From positions 1-64,000 of the forward strand of contig JANQPC010000104.1 in the NCBI GenBank assembly GCA_028285485.1: a stretch of 64,000 nt of DNA, written 5' to 3'. Below the pieces are notes generated by a model. That model did not search any database and had not been told where the DNA came from. It saw only the letters and a list, made by a program, of their open reading frames with translations. The DNA comes from Paracoccaceae bacterium (GTDB taxonomy: Bacteria > Pseudomonadota > Alphaproteobacteria > Rhodobacterales > Rhodobacteraceae). The translations under genes were made by a program, and so were the position numbers. How positions within the stretch are numbered: the first letter of the stretch is position 1; every line of letters begins with the position of its first letter. Shown here piece after piece: positions 7,422 through 15,329 of the stretch.

Positions 7422-8000
7422 GTGAAGCTGATCCTCGGATCGGCCAGCCCCCGGCGGCGCGCGTTGCTGGGGCAGTTGGGCATTGTGCCCGATGCCGTGC
7501 GGCCCGCGGATATTGACGAGACGCCGCGGCCCGGCGAATTGCCCCGCCCCTATTGCGCCCGCATGGCGCGGGAAAAGGCCGAAGCGCTTGATGTGGGCAC
7601 TGGGGAAATCCTGCTCACCTCCGACACCACGGTGGCCGTGGGCCGCCGGATTCTTGGAAAACCCGAAGACGCGGCGGAGGCCGCGCGGTTCCTGCGCCTT
7701 CTGTCGGGCCGCCGACACCGTGTTATCACGGCTGTGGCCGTTCGCACCGCAGACCGGCTTTGGGAACGTGATGTGGTAACGGCGGTCAAAGTTAAGGCGT
7801 TGTCAGAGCGTGAAATCGCGGCCTATCTCGCCACGGGGGATTGGGAAGGCAAGGCGGGCGCCTATGCCATCCAGGGGCCGGCAGGCGCCTTCATCCCGTG
7901 GCTCCAGGGCTCTTACTCCGCCGTGATGGGGCTGCCGATATTTGAGACCGCCGCGCTTCTCGAAGCAGCCGGGTATCGCGCGCCGGGGGCTACGGAGTGA
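7422..8000 (+). CDS. maf: Maf family nucleotide pyrophosphatase
   Basis: House-cleaning pyrophosphatase that hydrolyses non-canonical or modified nucleoside triphosphates in the cytoplasm. Signature elements are the N-terminal L-G-S-A-S-P-R-R-R, the M-A-R-E-K-A-E segment, L-T-S-D-T-T-V (metal-binding Asp), L-G-K-P-x-x-x-x-E-A, and the C-terminal [10 protein letters not shown] then Y-S-A-V-M-G-L-P. The GTG start immediately abuts the infA stop, which implies translational coupling. Length 192 aa is normal. It overlaps the RNase E/G start by four bases. Confidence 0.95.
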   Translation: MKLILGSASPRRRALLGQLGIVPDAVRPADIDETPRPGELPRPYCARMAREKAEALDVGTGEILLTSDTTVAVGRRILGKPEDAAEAARFLRLLSGRRHRVITAVAVRTADRLWERDVVTAVKVKALSEREIAAYLATGDWEGKAGAYAIQGPAGAFIPWLQGSYSAVMGLPIFETAALLEAAGYRAPGATE

Positions 8001-9193
8001 AGGGCCGGGTGATCGTGAAGGGCACCGCGCCAGGCGGGCAAGCTGTCTCGGCGCTCGTCGTCGACGGGCAGGTCGAGGATATGGAAGTCGACCCGGGCGA
8101 TAACCGCCCGTTCCCGCCCCCGGTTGGCGCAATCACCTATGGCACGATCACCCGCGTGCTTCCAAATGGCCGCGGCGCCTTCTGCGACGTACCTCGGAAT
8201 GCAGCTGGTTCTGCCGATGGCGAAGGGCGCCAGAGCGGCTTTTTGCGCGATGCCAAGGGTCTGCGCCAAGGGGATAGGCTGGCCGTTCAAGCCTCTGCCA
8301 TCCCTGAGCCGGGTAAAGCCGTGCCGCTCCGCCGAAATCTGCTGATCAAGGGGCCGCGCGTGATCCTCACCCCCGGCGCGCCCGGTATCAACGCCTCGCG
8401 CAAGCTGACAGATGAGGGGGAGCGAGCGCGGCTGACCGCTGTGGTCTCAGAAGCACTTGCTGCCAGGCTCGCGGAAGAGCCCGTTGAGACGGCACCTGGC
8501 GCGATCATCCGAACATCTGCGGCGGGGGTAGAGGAGGCGCGGATCGCCGGAGAGGTGCGACGGCTATTCGCCACGTACGGGCGCGTTTTGCTGGCGGCAA
8601 ACGCGCCGCATATGGGCTGGTTCGCCAAGGATGGTCTCTTTGCAAGCGATGTCGAGGCCGAATGGCTGAGCAACGCGCCCGATGCGCTGGTCTGCGCGCC
8701 GGAAACCGCGCATCTTGCGCGAAGCGGCCCGTCAGACGGTGACCCGTTCAATCTTTGGTCCGACCCCGTTTTTGCCGCACGGGCCGAGGCCGATCCCGCC
8801 CCGCTCGACAGCTTTGGTGTTCTGGAATGCCTTGAGGCCCTGAAATCGCCAGACGTGCCTCTTCCGGAAGGCTCGCTGGCGATTGAGCCCACCCGCGCCC
8901 TCGTGGCGGTGGACGTCAACACCGGCGCGGATTTCTCGCCCGCCGCGGGCCTTAAGGCCAATCTTGCGGCGGCCCGCGCCCTGCCGCGCCAATTGCGGTT
9001 GCGCGGCCTCGGCGGCCAGATCGTGGTGGATTTCGCGCCGATGCCGAAGAAAGACAGGCGTACGCTCGAAGAGGCCCTGCGCAAAGCGTTCCGCGCCGAT
9101 CCGGTGGAAACCAGCCTTGTGGGGTGGACCCCGCTTGGCCACTATGAACTGCAACGCAAGCGCGAACGCCACCCGCTTCACGAGGTGCTCTGA
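7997..9193 (+). CDS. Ribonuclease E/G family protein, short form
   Basis: An endoribonuclease-like protein of 398 residues. The catalytic region is recognisable by V-A-V-D-V-N-T-G (first metal-binding Asp) followed about 40 residues on by [11 protein letters not shown] (second Asp), with K-x-D-R-R-x-L next. An S1-like segment ([15 protein letters not shown]) is near residue 48. It lacks the Cys-pair zinc-link and the long C-terminal scaffold of RNase E and is shorter than E. coli RNase G (489 aa), so it may differ in oligomer form. A GTG start overlaps maf by four bases; yacG begins inside its stop codon. The infA-maf-RNase-yacG order is typical of Rhodobacterales. Confidence 0.88.
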   Translation: MKGRVIVKGTAPGGQAVSALVVDGQVEDMEVDPGDNRPFPPPVGAITYGTITRVLPNGRGAFCDVPRNAAGSADGEGRQSGFLRDAKGLRQGDRLAVQASAIPEPGKAVPLRRNLLIKGPRVILTPGAPGINASRKLTDEGERARLTAVVSEALAARLAEEPVETAPGAIIRTSAAGVEEARIAGEVRRLFATYGRVLLAANAPHMGWFAKDGLFASDVEAEWLSNAPDALVCAPETAHLARSGPSDGDPFNLWSDPVFAARAEADPAPLDSFGVLECLEALKSPDVPLPEGSLAIEPTRALVAVDVNTGADFSPAAGLKANLAAARALPRQLRLRGLGGQIVVDFAPMPKKDRRTLEEALRKAFRADPVETSLVGWTPLGHYELQRKRERHPLHEVL

Positions 9194-9360
9194 TGGCCTG
9201 CCCGATCTGCAAATCGCCGACAGTTGCGGACTACCGCCCATTCTGTTCCTCCCGCTGTGCCGATGTGGATCTCGGGCGCTGGATGCTTGGCAGCTACGGC
9301 ATTCCGCTTCCCGAAACAGACGAAGACGAGCGCCCGGAGAGGGGCGCCGACACCCCCTGA
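9193..9360 (+). CDS. yacG: DNA gyrase inhibitor YacG
   Basis: A 55-residue zinc protein with Cys3, Cys6, Cys18 and Cys22 forming the C-P-x-C...F-C-S-x-R-C-x-x-x-D-L motif, followed by L-G-R-W and a short acidic tail containing Y-x-I-P. In E. coli YacG binds the GyrB C-terminal domain and blocks DNA binding. The ATG shares its first base with the RNase gene's stop codon. Confidence 0.93.
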   Translation: MACPICKSPTVADYRPFCSSRCADVDLGRWMLGSYGIPLPETDEDERPERGADTP

Positions 9361-9379
9361 CAGCCCCGCTCTTTGTGGC

Positions 9380-9408
9380 TGGACACTGCCCGCCCCGAAG
9401 TCTAGAAC
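9380..9408 (+). promoter_or_regulatory. Possible promoter of tRNA-Phe
   Basis: TGGACA (9380-9385) and TAGAAC (9403-9408), 17 bases apart, lie about 30 bases before the mature tRNA. Both hexamers are only fair matches. Confidence 0.3.
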
Positions 9409-9439
9409 GCCCCGACCCAGCGGGCCCGCCCGCTCCCGT

Positions 9440-9514
9440 GCCCGGGTAGCTCAGGGGTAGAGCAGTGGATTGAAAATCCTCGTGTCGGTGGTTCGATTCC
9501 GCCCCCGGGCACCA
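9440..9514 (+). tRNA. tRNA-Phe (anticodon GAA)
   Basis: Acceptor GCCCGGG pairs with CCCGGGC, the anticodon loop is TTGAAAA, the T arm has TTCGATT, and CCA is encoded. The anticodon stem (GTGGA/TCCTC) contains one non-canonical pair. The gene follows yacG, a common arrangement in Rhodobacterales. Confidence 0.95.
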
Positions 9515-9826
9515 AAAAATCAAGAACTAAGGGGAATCTCACTTGCTCCCAAGGTCCGTTGCCTCGTTCTGTGTCGAGATCTTGGAGCAGTACATGACAA
9601 AATTCGCCCCAATGAGCGACGCCTACCGAATTGGTCCTCCGTTGGCTAACCATTGCGGTGAACCGCTTCAGTGGGGGACGCTCATTCACCCACCGCGCAC
9701 GACAGAACTTGAGCCACCAAGGGTGCCGCCAAGTCGTGAAAGGAGGTGGGGCTCATTCGCCTTGCGCCTGTTTATCTCCGAGCTGCCCCTAGATCACGCG
9801 CTGTGGCGGACGGCAGATTGGACAAG
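9515..9826 (+). other. 312-base gap with no supported gene
   Basis: Between tRNA-Phe and the deacylase gene there is only one open frame of note (ATG at 9594 to TAG near 9830, about 78 codons). It is Pro/Arg-rich, resembles nothing I know and has no ribosome binding site. I see no terminator, repeat or tRNA fragment. Confidence 0.5.
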
Positions 9827-11440
9827 CTAGGTCGGTGATGGTCCGGCCGGGGCGAAATCACGTAGCACAGCACCATTATTGACGGATGTTCTGGATCCGT
9901 CCCGCATGGACAGCGCTCCGTTAACAAGCACATGGGCAATGCCGCTTGCATAGCGGCGCGGATGTCGGGCCGTGGCGTTGCTCGTGATGGACATCGGATC
10001 AAAGACGCAAATGTCGGCGTGATACCCCTTGCGGAGTTTTCCGCGCTTGCGCAGGCCGATGCGTTCCGCGGGGACAGAGGTGATTTTAGCCAACGCTTCG
10101 CCCAGGGTCAGTACACCGCGATCTCGGACAAAGTATTGAAGGAACCGCGCAGCCCAGCCATATCCGCTGAGTGATCCGACATGATCGCTGAGAACTCCGT
10201 CATTGGCGATGGCAACGGTGTCAGAAATCACCGCGCATTCACCTTGTTCCAGACAAAGCTCGATATCCTTGTTCTCAAAGCTTTTGGACGACCACATAGC
10301 CGCCATAATGTTTTCGCCTTCCTCCAGGAGGATATCCAGGACCGCATCGTAAGGATCAACGCCGCGCATCCGTCCAATCTCTTCGAAGTTGGCGCCGACA
10401 AGATCCTTGTTGGCTGTGGCGTTGAGCAAAATGATATCATGCCATTGCTGCGCCTTTACGATGAGCCACATGGGCTTTGGATTTGCTTTGATCTGCGCAC
10501 GGATCTCCGGATCAGCAAGGCGCTTGAGCACATCATCAATCGATCCCGCCTGCGCCCATTTGGGCAGGATCGCCGCCATCAGCGTATGGTTCCAGTCATG
10601 GGGAATCACGTCAAAGGCAATATCGCCGTCATGGCGCCGGGCCAGGTCAATCATTTCCAGAGTGTGTTCCATCGCATGGGACGGCGCGCCGAATTTGGGC
10701 TGGATATGGCTGATTTGCAGTTTTGCCCCTGCCTGGCGCGCAGTGCCCATGGCTTCGGTAAAGCCAAGATCGTACTCGGTGTCGCGATTGCGCACGTGGG
10801 TTGCATAGAGCCGCCCGTGTTTCGCGGCCACCTCGACCATGGGGACAAGGTGGTCAGGTGCCGCCAGAATACCTGGGAAGTACTCAAGACCGGATGAGAA
10901 GCCGCCAGCGCCCTCTTCCATGCATTGATCCACAAGCTTGGCCATTTTGGCGACATCTTCGGGCTCACCGGCATGAAGTTCGTCCCCCAGGACAGCGCGG
11001 TGGATCGTGCCGTGCCCGACAAAAGCCACTACATTCACACCCAATGGTGTCTCATCAAGCACATCGAGATAATCGCCAAAACTCAGCCATTTCTTATGGT
11101 CGGCCTTGTCCGTGAACCAGGGTGAGACCTGCCGGATTGCGGAATGCGAACAGACAGGCGCGCATGAAATGCCGCATTGCCCGATCACCTCTGTCGTCAC
11201 GCCCTGATGCACCTGACTTTCGGCACGGCCATCCGCAATGAGTGTAAAATCAGAATGCGTGTGCATATCCACAAAGCCGGGCGAAACCGTCAGCCCGGTG
11301 ACATCGATCACCTCTTCGGCGGCGGCAGTGATGGTGCCCACTTCCGCGATCATGCCACTCTTGATCCCGATATCCGCCACAACTGCAGGCGCCCCGGTGC
11401 CATCGAATACTTCGCCGCCTTTCAGAACGATGTCGAACAT
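9827..11440 (-). CDS. N-acyl-D-amino-acid deacylase / D-aminoacylase family amidohydrolase
   Basis: A metal-dependent amidohydrolase of 537 residues. The N-terminal small beta domain (LKGGEVFDGTG...) leads into G-F-V-D-M-H-T-H-S-D with metal ligands His60 and His62. Downstream come G-H-G-T-I-H-R, G-F-S-S-G-L-E-Y, Y-A-T-H-V-R-N-R-D (catalytic region) and K-L-Q-I-S-H-I-Q, as in D-aminoacylases, which cleave N-acyl-D-amino acids. It is the last gene of the TRAP operon, starting four bases after dctM with GAGGTAGG as ribosome binding site. The context suggests that the importer brings in its substrate or a related N-acyl compound. Dihydroorotase/D-hydantoinase-like activity is less likely. Confidence 0.87.
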   Translation of the reverse strand: MFDIVLKGGEVFDGTGAPAVVADIGIKSGMIAEVGTITAAAEEVIDVTGLTVSPGFVDMHTHSDFTLIADGRAESQVHQGVTTEVIGQCGISCAPVCSHSAIRQVSPWFTDKADHKKWLSFGDYLDVLDETPLGVNVVAFVGHGTIHRAVLGDELHAGEPEDVAKMAKLVDQCMEEGAGGFSSGLEYFPGILAAPDHLVPMVEVAAKHGRLYATHVRNRDTEYDLGFTEAMGTARQAGAKLQISHIQPKFGAPSHAMEHTLEMIDLARRHDGDIAFDVIPHDWNHTLMAAILPKWAQAGSIDDVLKRLADPEIRAQIKANPKPMWLIVKAQQWHDIILLNATANKDLVGANFEEIGRMRGVDPYDAVLDILLEEGENIMAAMWSSKSFENKDIELCLEQGECAVISDTVAIANDGVLSDHVGSLSGYGWAARFLQYFVRDRGVLTLGEALAKITSVPAERIGLRKRGKLRKGYHADICVFDPMSITSNATARHPRRYASGIAHVLVNGALSMRDGSRTSVNNGAVLRDFAPAGPSPT

Positions 11441-11444
11441 GCAC

Positions 11445-12740
11445 CTACCTCACGGATGCGGGGCCATAGACCCAGTTTGGCAAAAAGAGAGTCAGGTCAG
11501 GGAACAAGATGATGATGATCATGCCAATGATGTAGGCGCCGATAAATGGCAGCACCGCCACGGATATTCGTTCCAGCGATATCGCCGAGATACGTGAAGC
11601 GATCGTCAGATTTGCGCCCAATGGCGGTGTGAGAAAGCCGATCTCGCAGGTGATAACTGTGAAAATGCCAAAAAGGACGGGATCAATCCCAAGCGACACA
11701 ACAAGCGGAAGGAAAACCGCCGTAAAGAGCACAATTTGTGCCAGGCTTTCCATGAAAGTTCCGATGAAGATGTAGAACACGCCTATCAAAAGCAGAACGA
11801 GAAACGGGCTCGTCGTAATGGCGGTGATGCCGGATTGCACAGCGGCAGGCACATCATAGAAGGCGGTCAACTGACCAAAGGCCAGCGTCGGCGTCAGCAG
11901 GATCAGGATGCCCGTCAACAAGGCGGTAAAGCGCAGCGCCTCCAGTACCTTTTTCACCGTCAGCTCGCGGTAGATGAAAAGGCCCACAAAGAGGGCATAG
12001 AATACGGCAACGCCCGCTGCTTCAGTCGGGGTAAAGATGCCGCCGTAAATCCCGCCCAGTATCAGAACTGGCGCACCGATCGACCATTTTCCCTCCCACG
12101 CCGCGCTCAGGAACGGGCCCCAGGTAAACCGCGCGCCGCCGCCGCCATAGCCCCGACGCCTTGCGATCAAATAAGTGGTCATCATCAGCAGCGTCGTGAC
12201 GAGAAAGCCAGGCACAATACCGGCAAGGAAAAGGCGCGGGATCGAGGTCTCAGAGACGAGCCCGTAAATGATCATCAGGTTTGACGGGGGGATCAGGCTC
12301 CCCAGGGCACCGGCACTGGCGGTAATTGCAGCAGCGAAGGGAACGTCATAGCCCTCTTTCTTCATCGCCGGCACAGTCGCCGACCCGATGGCGGCGGTCG
12401 TCGCCGGGCCAGAACCCGATAGCGCGCCAAAAAGCATACAGGCAAATACGGTCACAAGGCCCATCGAGCCCCGGTAGGCCCCGACAAGCTTGGTTGCGAT
12501 GCCGATCATTCGGTTCGCCATGCCGCCCGTTTCCATCAGCCGCCCCGCCAGCACGAAAAGCGGGATCGTCAGCAGGGGGAATGGCGTCAGGCTATTGTAG
12601 CCAGTCTGCGCTAGCAGCGTGTAAGGGATCTCGATTAGAAAAAGCGCAAGCGCAGTGGTCAGGCCGACAGCAGCAAAAAGCGGCACGCCGATCAGCGTCA
12701 GAATGACAAAGCAAATCGAAAGCAGGAGCAGCTCGTTCAA
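11445..12740 (-). CDS. TRAP transporter large permease (DctM type)
   Basis: A 431-residue protein with about 12 hydrophobic segments, the ion-coupled transport subunit of a tripartite ATP-independent periplasmic importer. Typical DctM features are the N-terminal G-V-P-L-F-A-A-V-G, P-L-F-V-L-A-G-R-L-M-E-x-G-G, then S-G-S-G-P-A-T-T-A-A-I-G and L-I-P-P-S-N-L-M-I-I-Y-G. The C-terminal half carries F-T-P-T-E-A-A-G-V-A-V-F-Y-A and E-I-G-F-L-T-P-P-L-G-A-N-L. The start overlaps the dctQ stop by four bases. Transport is driven by a Na+ or H+ gradient in the family. Confidence 0.95.
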   Translation of the reverse strand: MNELLLLSICFVILTLIGVPLFAAVGLTTALALFLIEIPYTLLAQTGYNSLTPFPLLTIPLFVLAGRLMETGGMANRMIGIATKLVGAYRGSMGLVTVFACMLFGALSGSGPATTAAIGSATVPAMKKEGYDVPFAAAITASAGALGSLIPPSNLMIIYGLVSETSIPRLFLAGIVPGFLVTTLLMMTTYLIARRRGYGGGGARFTWGPFLSAAWEGKWSIGAPVLILGGIYGGIFTPTEAAGVAVFYALFVGLFIYRELTVKKVLEALRFTALLTGILILLTPTLAFGQLTAFYDVPAAVQSGITAITTSPFLVLLLIGVFYIFIGTFMESLAQIVLFTAVFLPLVVSLGIDPVLFGIFTVITCEIGFLTPPLGANLTIASRISAISLERISVAVLPFIGAYIIGMIIIILFPDLTLFLPNWVYGPASVR

Positions 12741-13285
12741 AAGAGGTGCTCCTCGTCGTGGGTGGCATCGCCATCTTCAACGAGCATTCCGGGCAGGCCT
12801 TCGGCCCCATCGCGGTACCACAGCGCGTAGGTCTGGATCAGACGGGCGAGCATCAGGCCATAGCCGATCACGAGTATGGTTTGCGGGTAGAATTCGTTGA
12901 TGCCCAGGCTTGGACTGTGCGACGGAAAATTCCACAGAAGCGCCAGATAGTCCCAGCTCACGCGGATCATCAGCAGGCTGAACGCGGCCCAGGAAAGATC
13001 GGCCATGAATATCACGTACCGGCCCATGCGAGGGGGCAGGGCCTGCACCGCGACAAGGATGCGAATGTGAAAGCGTTCGCGCACACAAAGCGACGCGCCC
13101 ATATAGACAGCCCAAACCATGCAGATCGCGGCCGTCTCTTCTGTCCAGTGCAGCGCAATCTCAAAGACATAGCGCGCCATTACCTGGCTGATCACGGCAA
13201 CGGCGATGACACTTAGCGCAATACAGCAGAGCGCTTCTTCGAAGTGCTTTTCAAGCCAGCGGAGGATGGTCATGGTGCGGCCCAT
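12737..13285 (-). CDS. TRAP transporter small permease (DctQ type)
   Basis: A 182-residue inner-membrane protein with four hydrophobic segments (about residues 15-35, 50-70, 90-110 and 130-155) and the family motif W-T-E-E near the end of the first loop. It pairs with DctM in the membrane complex. The ATG at 13285 is listed; ATG 13273 (MTILRWLEKHFEE) is an equally good start. It lies between the binding-protein gene and dctM, separated from the former by a perfect hairpin. Confidence 0.92.
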   Translation of the reverse strand: MGRTMTILRWLEKHFEEALCCIALSVIAVAVISQVMARYVFEIALHWTEETAAICMVWAVYMGASLCVRERFHIRILVAVQALPPRMGRYVIFMADLSWAAFSLLMIRVSWDYLALLWNFPSHSPSLGINEFYPQTILVIGYGLMLARLIQTYALWYRDGAEGLPGMLVEDGDATHDEEHLF

Positions 13286-13293
13286 TGGACAAT

Positions 13294-13317
13294 GCGGGAG
13301 CCTGATCAGGCTCCCGC
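13294..13317 (-). terminator. Hairpin between TRAP binding-protein and permease genes
   Basis: GCGGGAGCC-TGATCA-GGCTCCCGC is a perfect 24-base inverted repeat eight bases after the dctP stop codon and just before dctQ, without a T tract. It probably protects the dctP mRNA 3' end or partly terminates transcription, raising binding protein over permease. Confidence 0.65.
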
Positions 13318-13325
13318 AAGGCAGC

Positions 13326-14318
13326 TTACTCGGCTGCGGCGTTGATCATGTTTACCAGATCCACGAACTCCTGCCCGCGCTCGGCTGCCACTGCTTGCTG
13401 AACTCCCTGAGCCGCCGCGATGAAGTCGGCGCGGTCGGGATCAGTTCGCGTCATGCCACCTTCGGTGGCGAGCCAGTCGCGCACCTCTTCGGTTTCTGTG
13501 CGGACCTGTTCGCTGAATTGCGCGCTCGCATCCTCAGCAGCCCGCATGACCTGTTCTTTCTGCTCATCGCTCAATCGGTTCATGAAGTTTGACGAAGCGA
13601 ATAGCGGGGCCATCGACACGAAATGCTCGAGGATCACGAGATTAGGCATGAACTCGTAAAAGCTCATGTCGCGGATAAAGGATGTACCGTTATCGCCGCC
13701 ATCCACCGTGCCGGTTTGCAGTGCGGTCGGTGTTTCAGACCAAGCCAGCGGCACGGGATTTGCACCGAACGCCTCAAAGGTTCTCAGCATGACCGGATTG
13801 TTAGGCGTGCGAATTTTCAGGCCCTCCATATCGGCCATCGTCTGGACCGGGCGGACGGAATTATAGAAATCACGATACAGCGCTGGCCCAAAAGCAAGCA
13901 GGTGGACACTCGTGTCCTCCAGCAACTGGGCCTTGATGAAATCCCCGACCTCGCCATCTACAACGCGCGCGAGGTGATCGGTGTTCTGAAAAATATAGGG
14001 CAACACGGTCACATCCATCAGCGGCCAATGCGGTGACACGTTGTTGGCCGTGATGAAGAAGCCATCGACGGTGCCCAATTGCATCGCGCGGAAGCCTTCA
14101 TCCTCGGTCGCAATCTGGTTGCAGCAGCGCAGACGTACATCGACAGAGCCGCCGGTGTAGTCTTCGACCAGCTCCTCGAAGATCGCACCAAAGCGGCCAT
14201 AGAGCGATTCCTCGGGCGCACCGAAGCCCAGATTCATCGTAATGTCCTGCGCCGTGGCCGTGCCGGCAGACAGGGAAAGCGCGACGCAGGCGGCGAGTGT
14301 TTTGCTGTACAGCTTCAT
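13326..14318 (-). CDS. TRAP transporter substrate-binding protein (DctP type)
   Basis: A 330-residue periplasmic binding protein. A signal peptide (about residues 1-23, ending A-T-A) precedes the mature start at QD. DctP-family features include R-C-C-N-Q near 60 as the ligand-contacting Arg region, G-L-K-I-R-T-P-N-N-P, then G-A-N-P-V-P-L-A-W-S-E-T and T-G-T-V-D-G-G-D-N. I chose ATG 14318 (MKLYSKTLAAC) rather than a further upstream codon because AGGAG lies seven bases ahead of it and the signal peptide then begins correctly. It heads the operon dctP-dctQ-dctM-deacylase and is divergent from the LysR gene, probably its regulator. Confidence 0.92.
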   Translation of the reverse strand: MKLYSKTLAACVALSLSAGTATAQDITMNLGFGAPEESLYGRFGAIFEELVEDYTGGSVDVRLRCCNQIATEDEGFRAMQLGTVDGFFITANNVSPHWPLMDVTVLPYIFQNTDHLARVVDGEVGDFIKAQLLEDTSVHLLAFGPALYRDFYNSVRPVQTMADMEGLKIRTPNNPVMLRTFEAFGANPVPLAWSETPTALQTGTVDGGDNGTSFIRDMSFYEFMPNLVILEHFVSMAPLFASSNFMNRLSDEQKEQVMRAAEDASAQFSEQVRTETEEVRDWLATEGGMTRTDPDRADFIAAAQGVQQAVAAERGQEFVDLVNMINAAAE

Positions 14319-14382
14319 GTTCGATCTCCTTGTTGGTTCACCGTTTTTTGCCAACGTTGCATGGGAACGCGCGCAGGGATAA

Positions 14383-14405
14383 TATCATTTACATCTCTTT
14401 TGATA
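14383..14405. promoter_or_regulatory. Candidate LysR-type operator in the divergent gap
   Basis: TATCA (14383-14387) and TGATA (14401-14405) form an inverted repeat with a 13-base spacer just upstream of the LysR start. The position fits autoregulation with divergent control of the TRAP operon, but the half sites are short. Confidence 0.25.
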
Positions 14406-14409
14406 CCCA

Positions 14410-15309
14410 ATGAGCATCATGAGATCCCATTTTCGCCGCCTTCGGTACTTTGTCGCTGTCGCCGAAGAGCTGCATTTCCGCCGCGCCGCCGAACGTCTTG
14501 GCATCGCCCAGCCCGCACTCAGCCGCGCCATCCGCTCAATGGAGGAAGAGATGGGCGCAGCGCTTTTTGCGCGCACCAATCGCGCGGTTAAACTAGCTCC
14601 AGCGGGGCAAATCCTTTTGGAACGCGCCTATGAGATCCTCAGCCTCGTGGAGCGCGCCGGTAGGGACGTGCGCAATGCCCATGATGGCCGGGTGGGTATG
14701 CTGCGTATCGGCTACACCGACTTCGCGATTGCCGGGCCATTGCCTGAGCTGCTTAAGGAGTTTCAGGCGTCGCAGCCTCAAATCACGCTGCGCCCTCAAC
14801 ACGGTGTCACGCTCACGCAGCTCAGGCGCATCGCAGAGGGCAAGCTGGATATTGGCTTTGTAACGGGCCCGGTCCGCGTGCCGGGATATGCCCAGCGCCC
14901 GGTTCACGCCGAAAAACTGATCTGTGTCTGCCCGGATAGCCACCCCTTTGCGCGGCGCGATAGCATCCGGCTCGCGGATCTGGCCGAAGAGAACTTTGTG
15001 CATGGTGGCGCACAAGATTGGCAGTACTTCTACGATTACCTCAATCCTCTTTGCCGGCGCGCCGGGTTTATGCCGCGCATTACGCAGGAGGCGTTCAATA
15101 CGGCCGGTATTCTTGGCCTGGTTGCCTGCGGCATGGGCGTTACCGTTCTGACCGAAGGCGTCGCCCGGACGCTTGGGCCGGGCCTCAAGGTGGTTCCGAT
15201 CCAAGATGTGCCGGAAAAGCTGATTACCTGTGCGATCTGGCAGCAGGATCAGGCGCGCGGTCCGATTGGCCATTTTGTCAAGTTTCTCGAAGACGTGCCC
15301 TCAGCTTAG
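14410..15309 (+). CDS. LysR family transcriptional regulator, divergent from TRAP operon
   Basis: A 299-residue LTTR. The N-terminal winged HTH (about 8-66) contains F-V-A-V-A-E-E-L-H-F-R-R-A-A-E-R-L, A-Q-P-A-L-S-R-A-I-R-S-M-E and L-F-A-R-T-N-R-A-V-K-L; the C-terminal two-lobed effector domain begins around residue 92 (V-G-M-L-R-I-G-Y-T). Start ATG 14410 could also be ATG 14419. It is transcribed away from dctP, 91 bases apart, so it is the likely regulator of the TRAP/deacylase operon. The effector is unknown. It converges on the amidohydrolase gene with a 20-base gap. Confidence 0.93.
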   Translation: MSIMRSHFRRLRYFVAVAEELHFRRAAERLGIAQPALSRAIRSMEEEMGAALFARTNRAVKLAPAGQILLERAYEILSLVERAGRDVRNAHDGRVGMLRIGYTDFAIAGPLPELLKEFQASQPQITLRPQHGVTLTQLRRIAEGKLDIGFVTGPVRVPGYAQRPVHAEKLICVCPDSHPFARRDSIRLADLAEENFVHGGAQDWQYFYDYLNPLCRRAGFMPRITQEAFNTAGILGLVACGMGVTVLTEGVARTLGPGLKVVPIQDVPEKLITCAIWQQDQARGPIGHFVKFLEDVPSA

Positions 15310-15329
15310 GGCCCTCGCCCCGAGATGGG

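Noticed and set aside
9594..9830. 78-codon frame after tRNA-Phe
   Set aside because: Pro/Arg-rich, no family resemblance, no ribosome binding site; likely chance.
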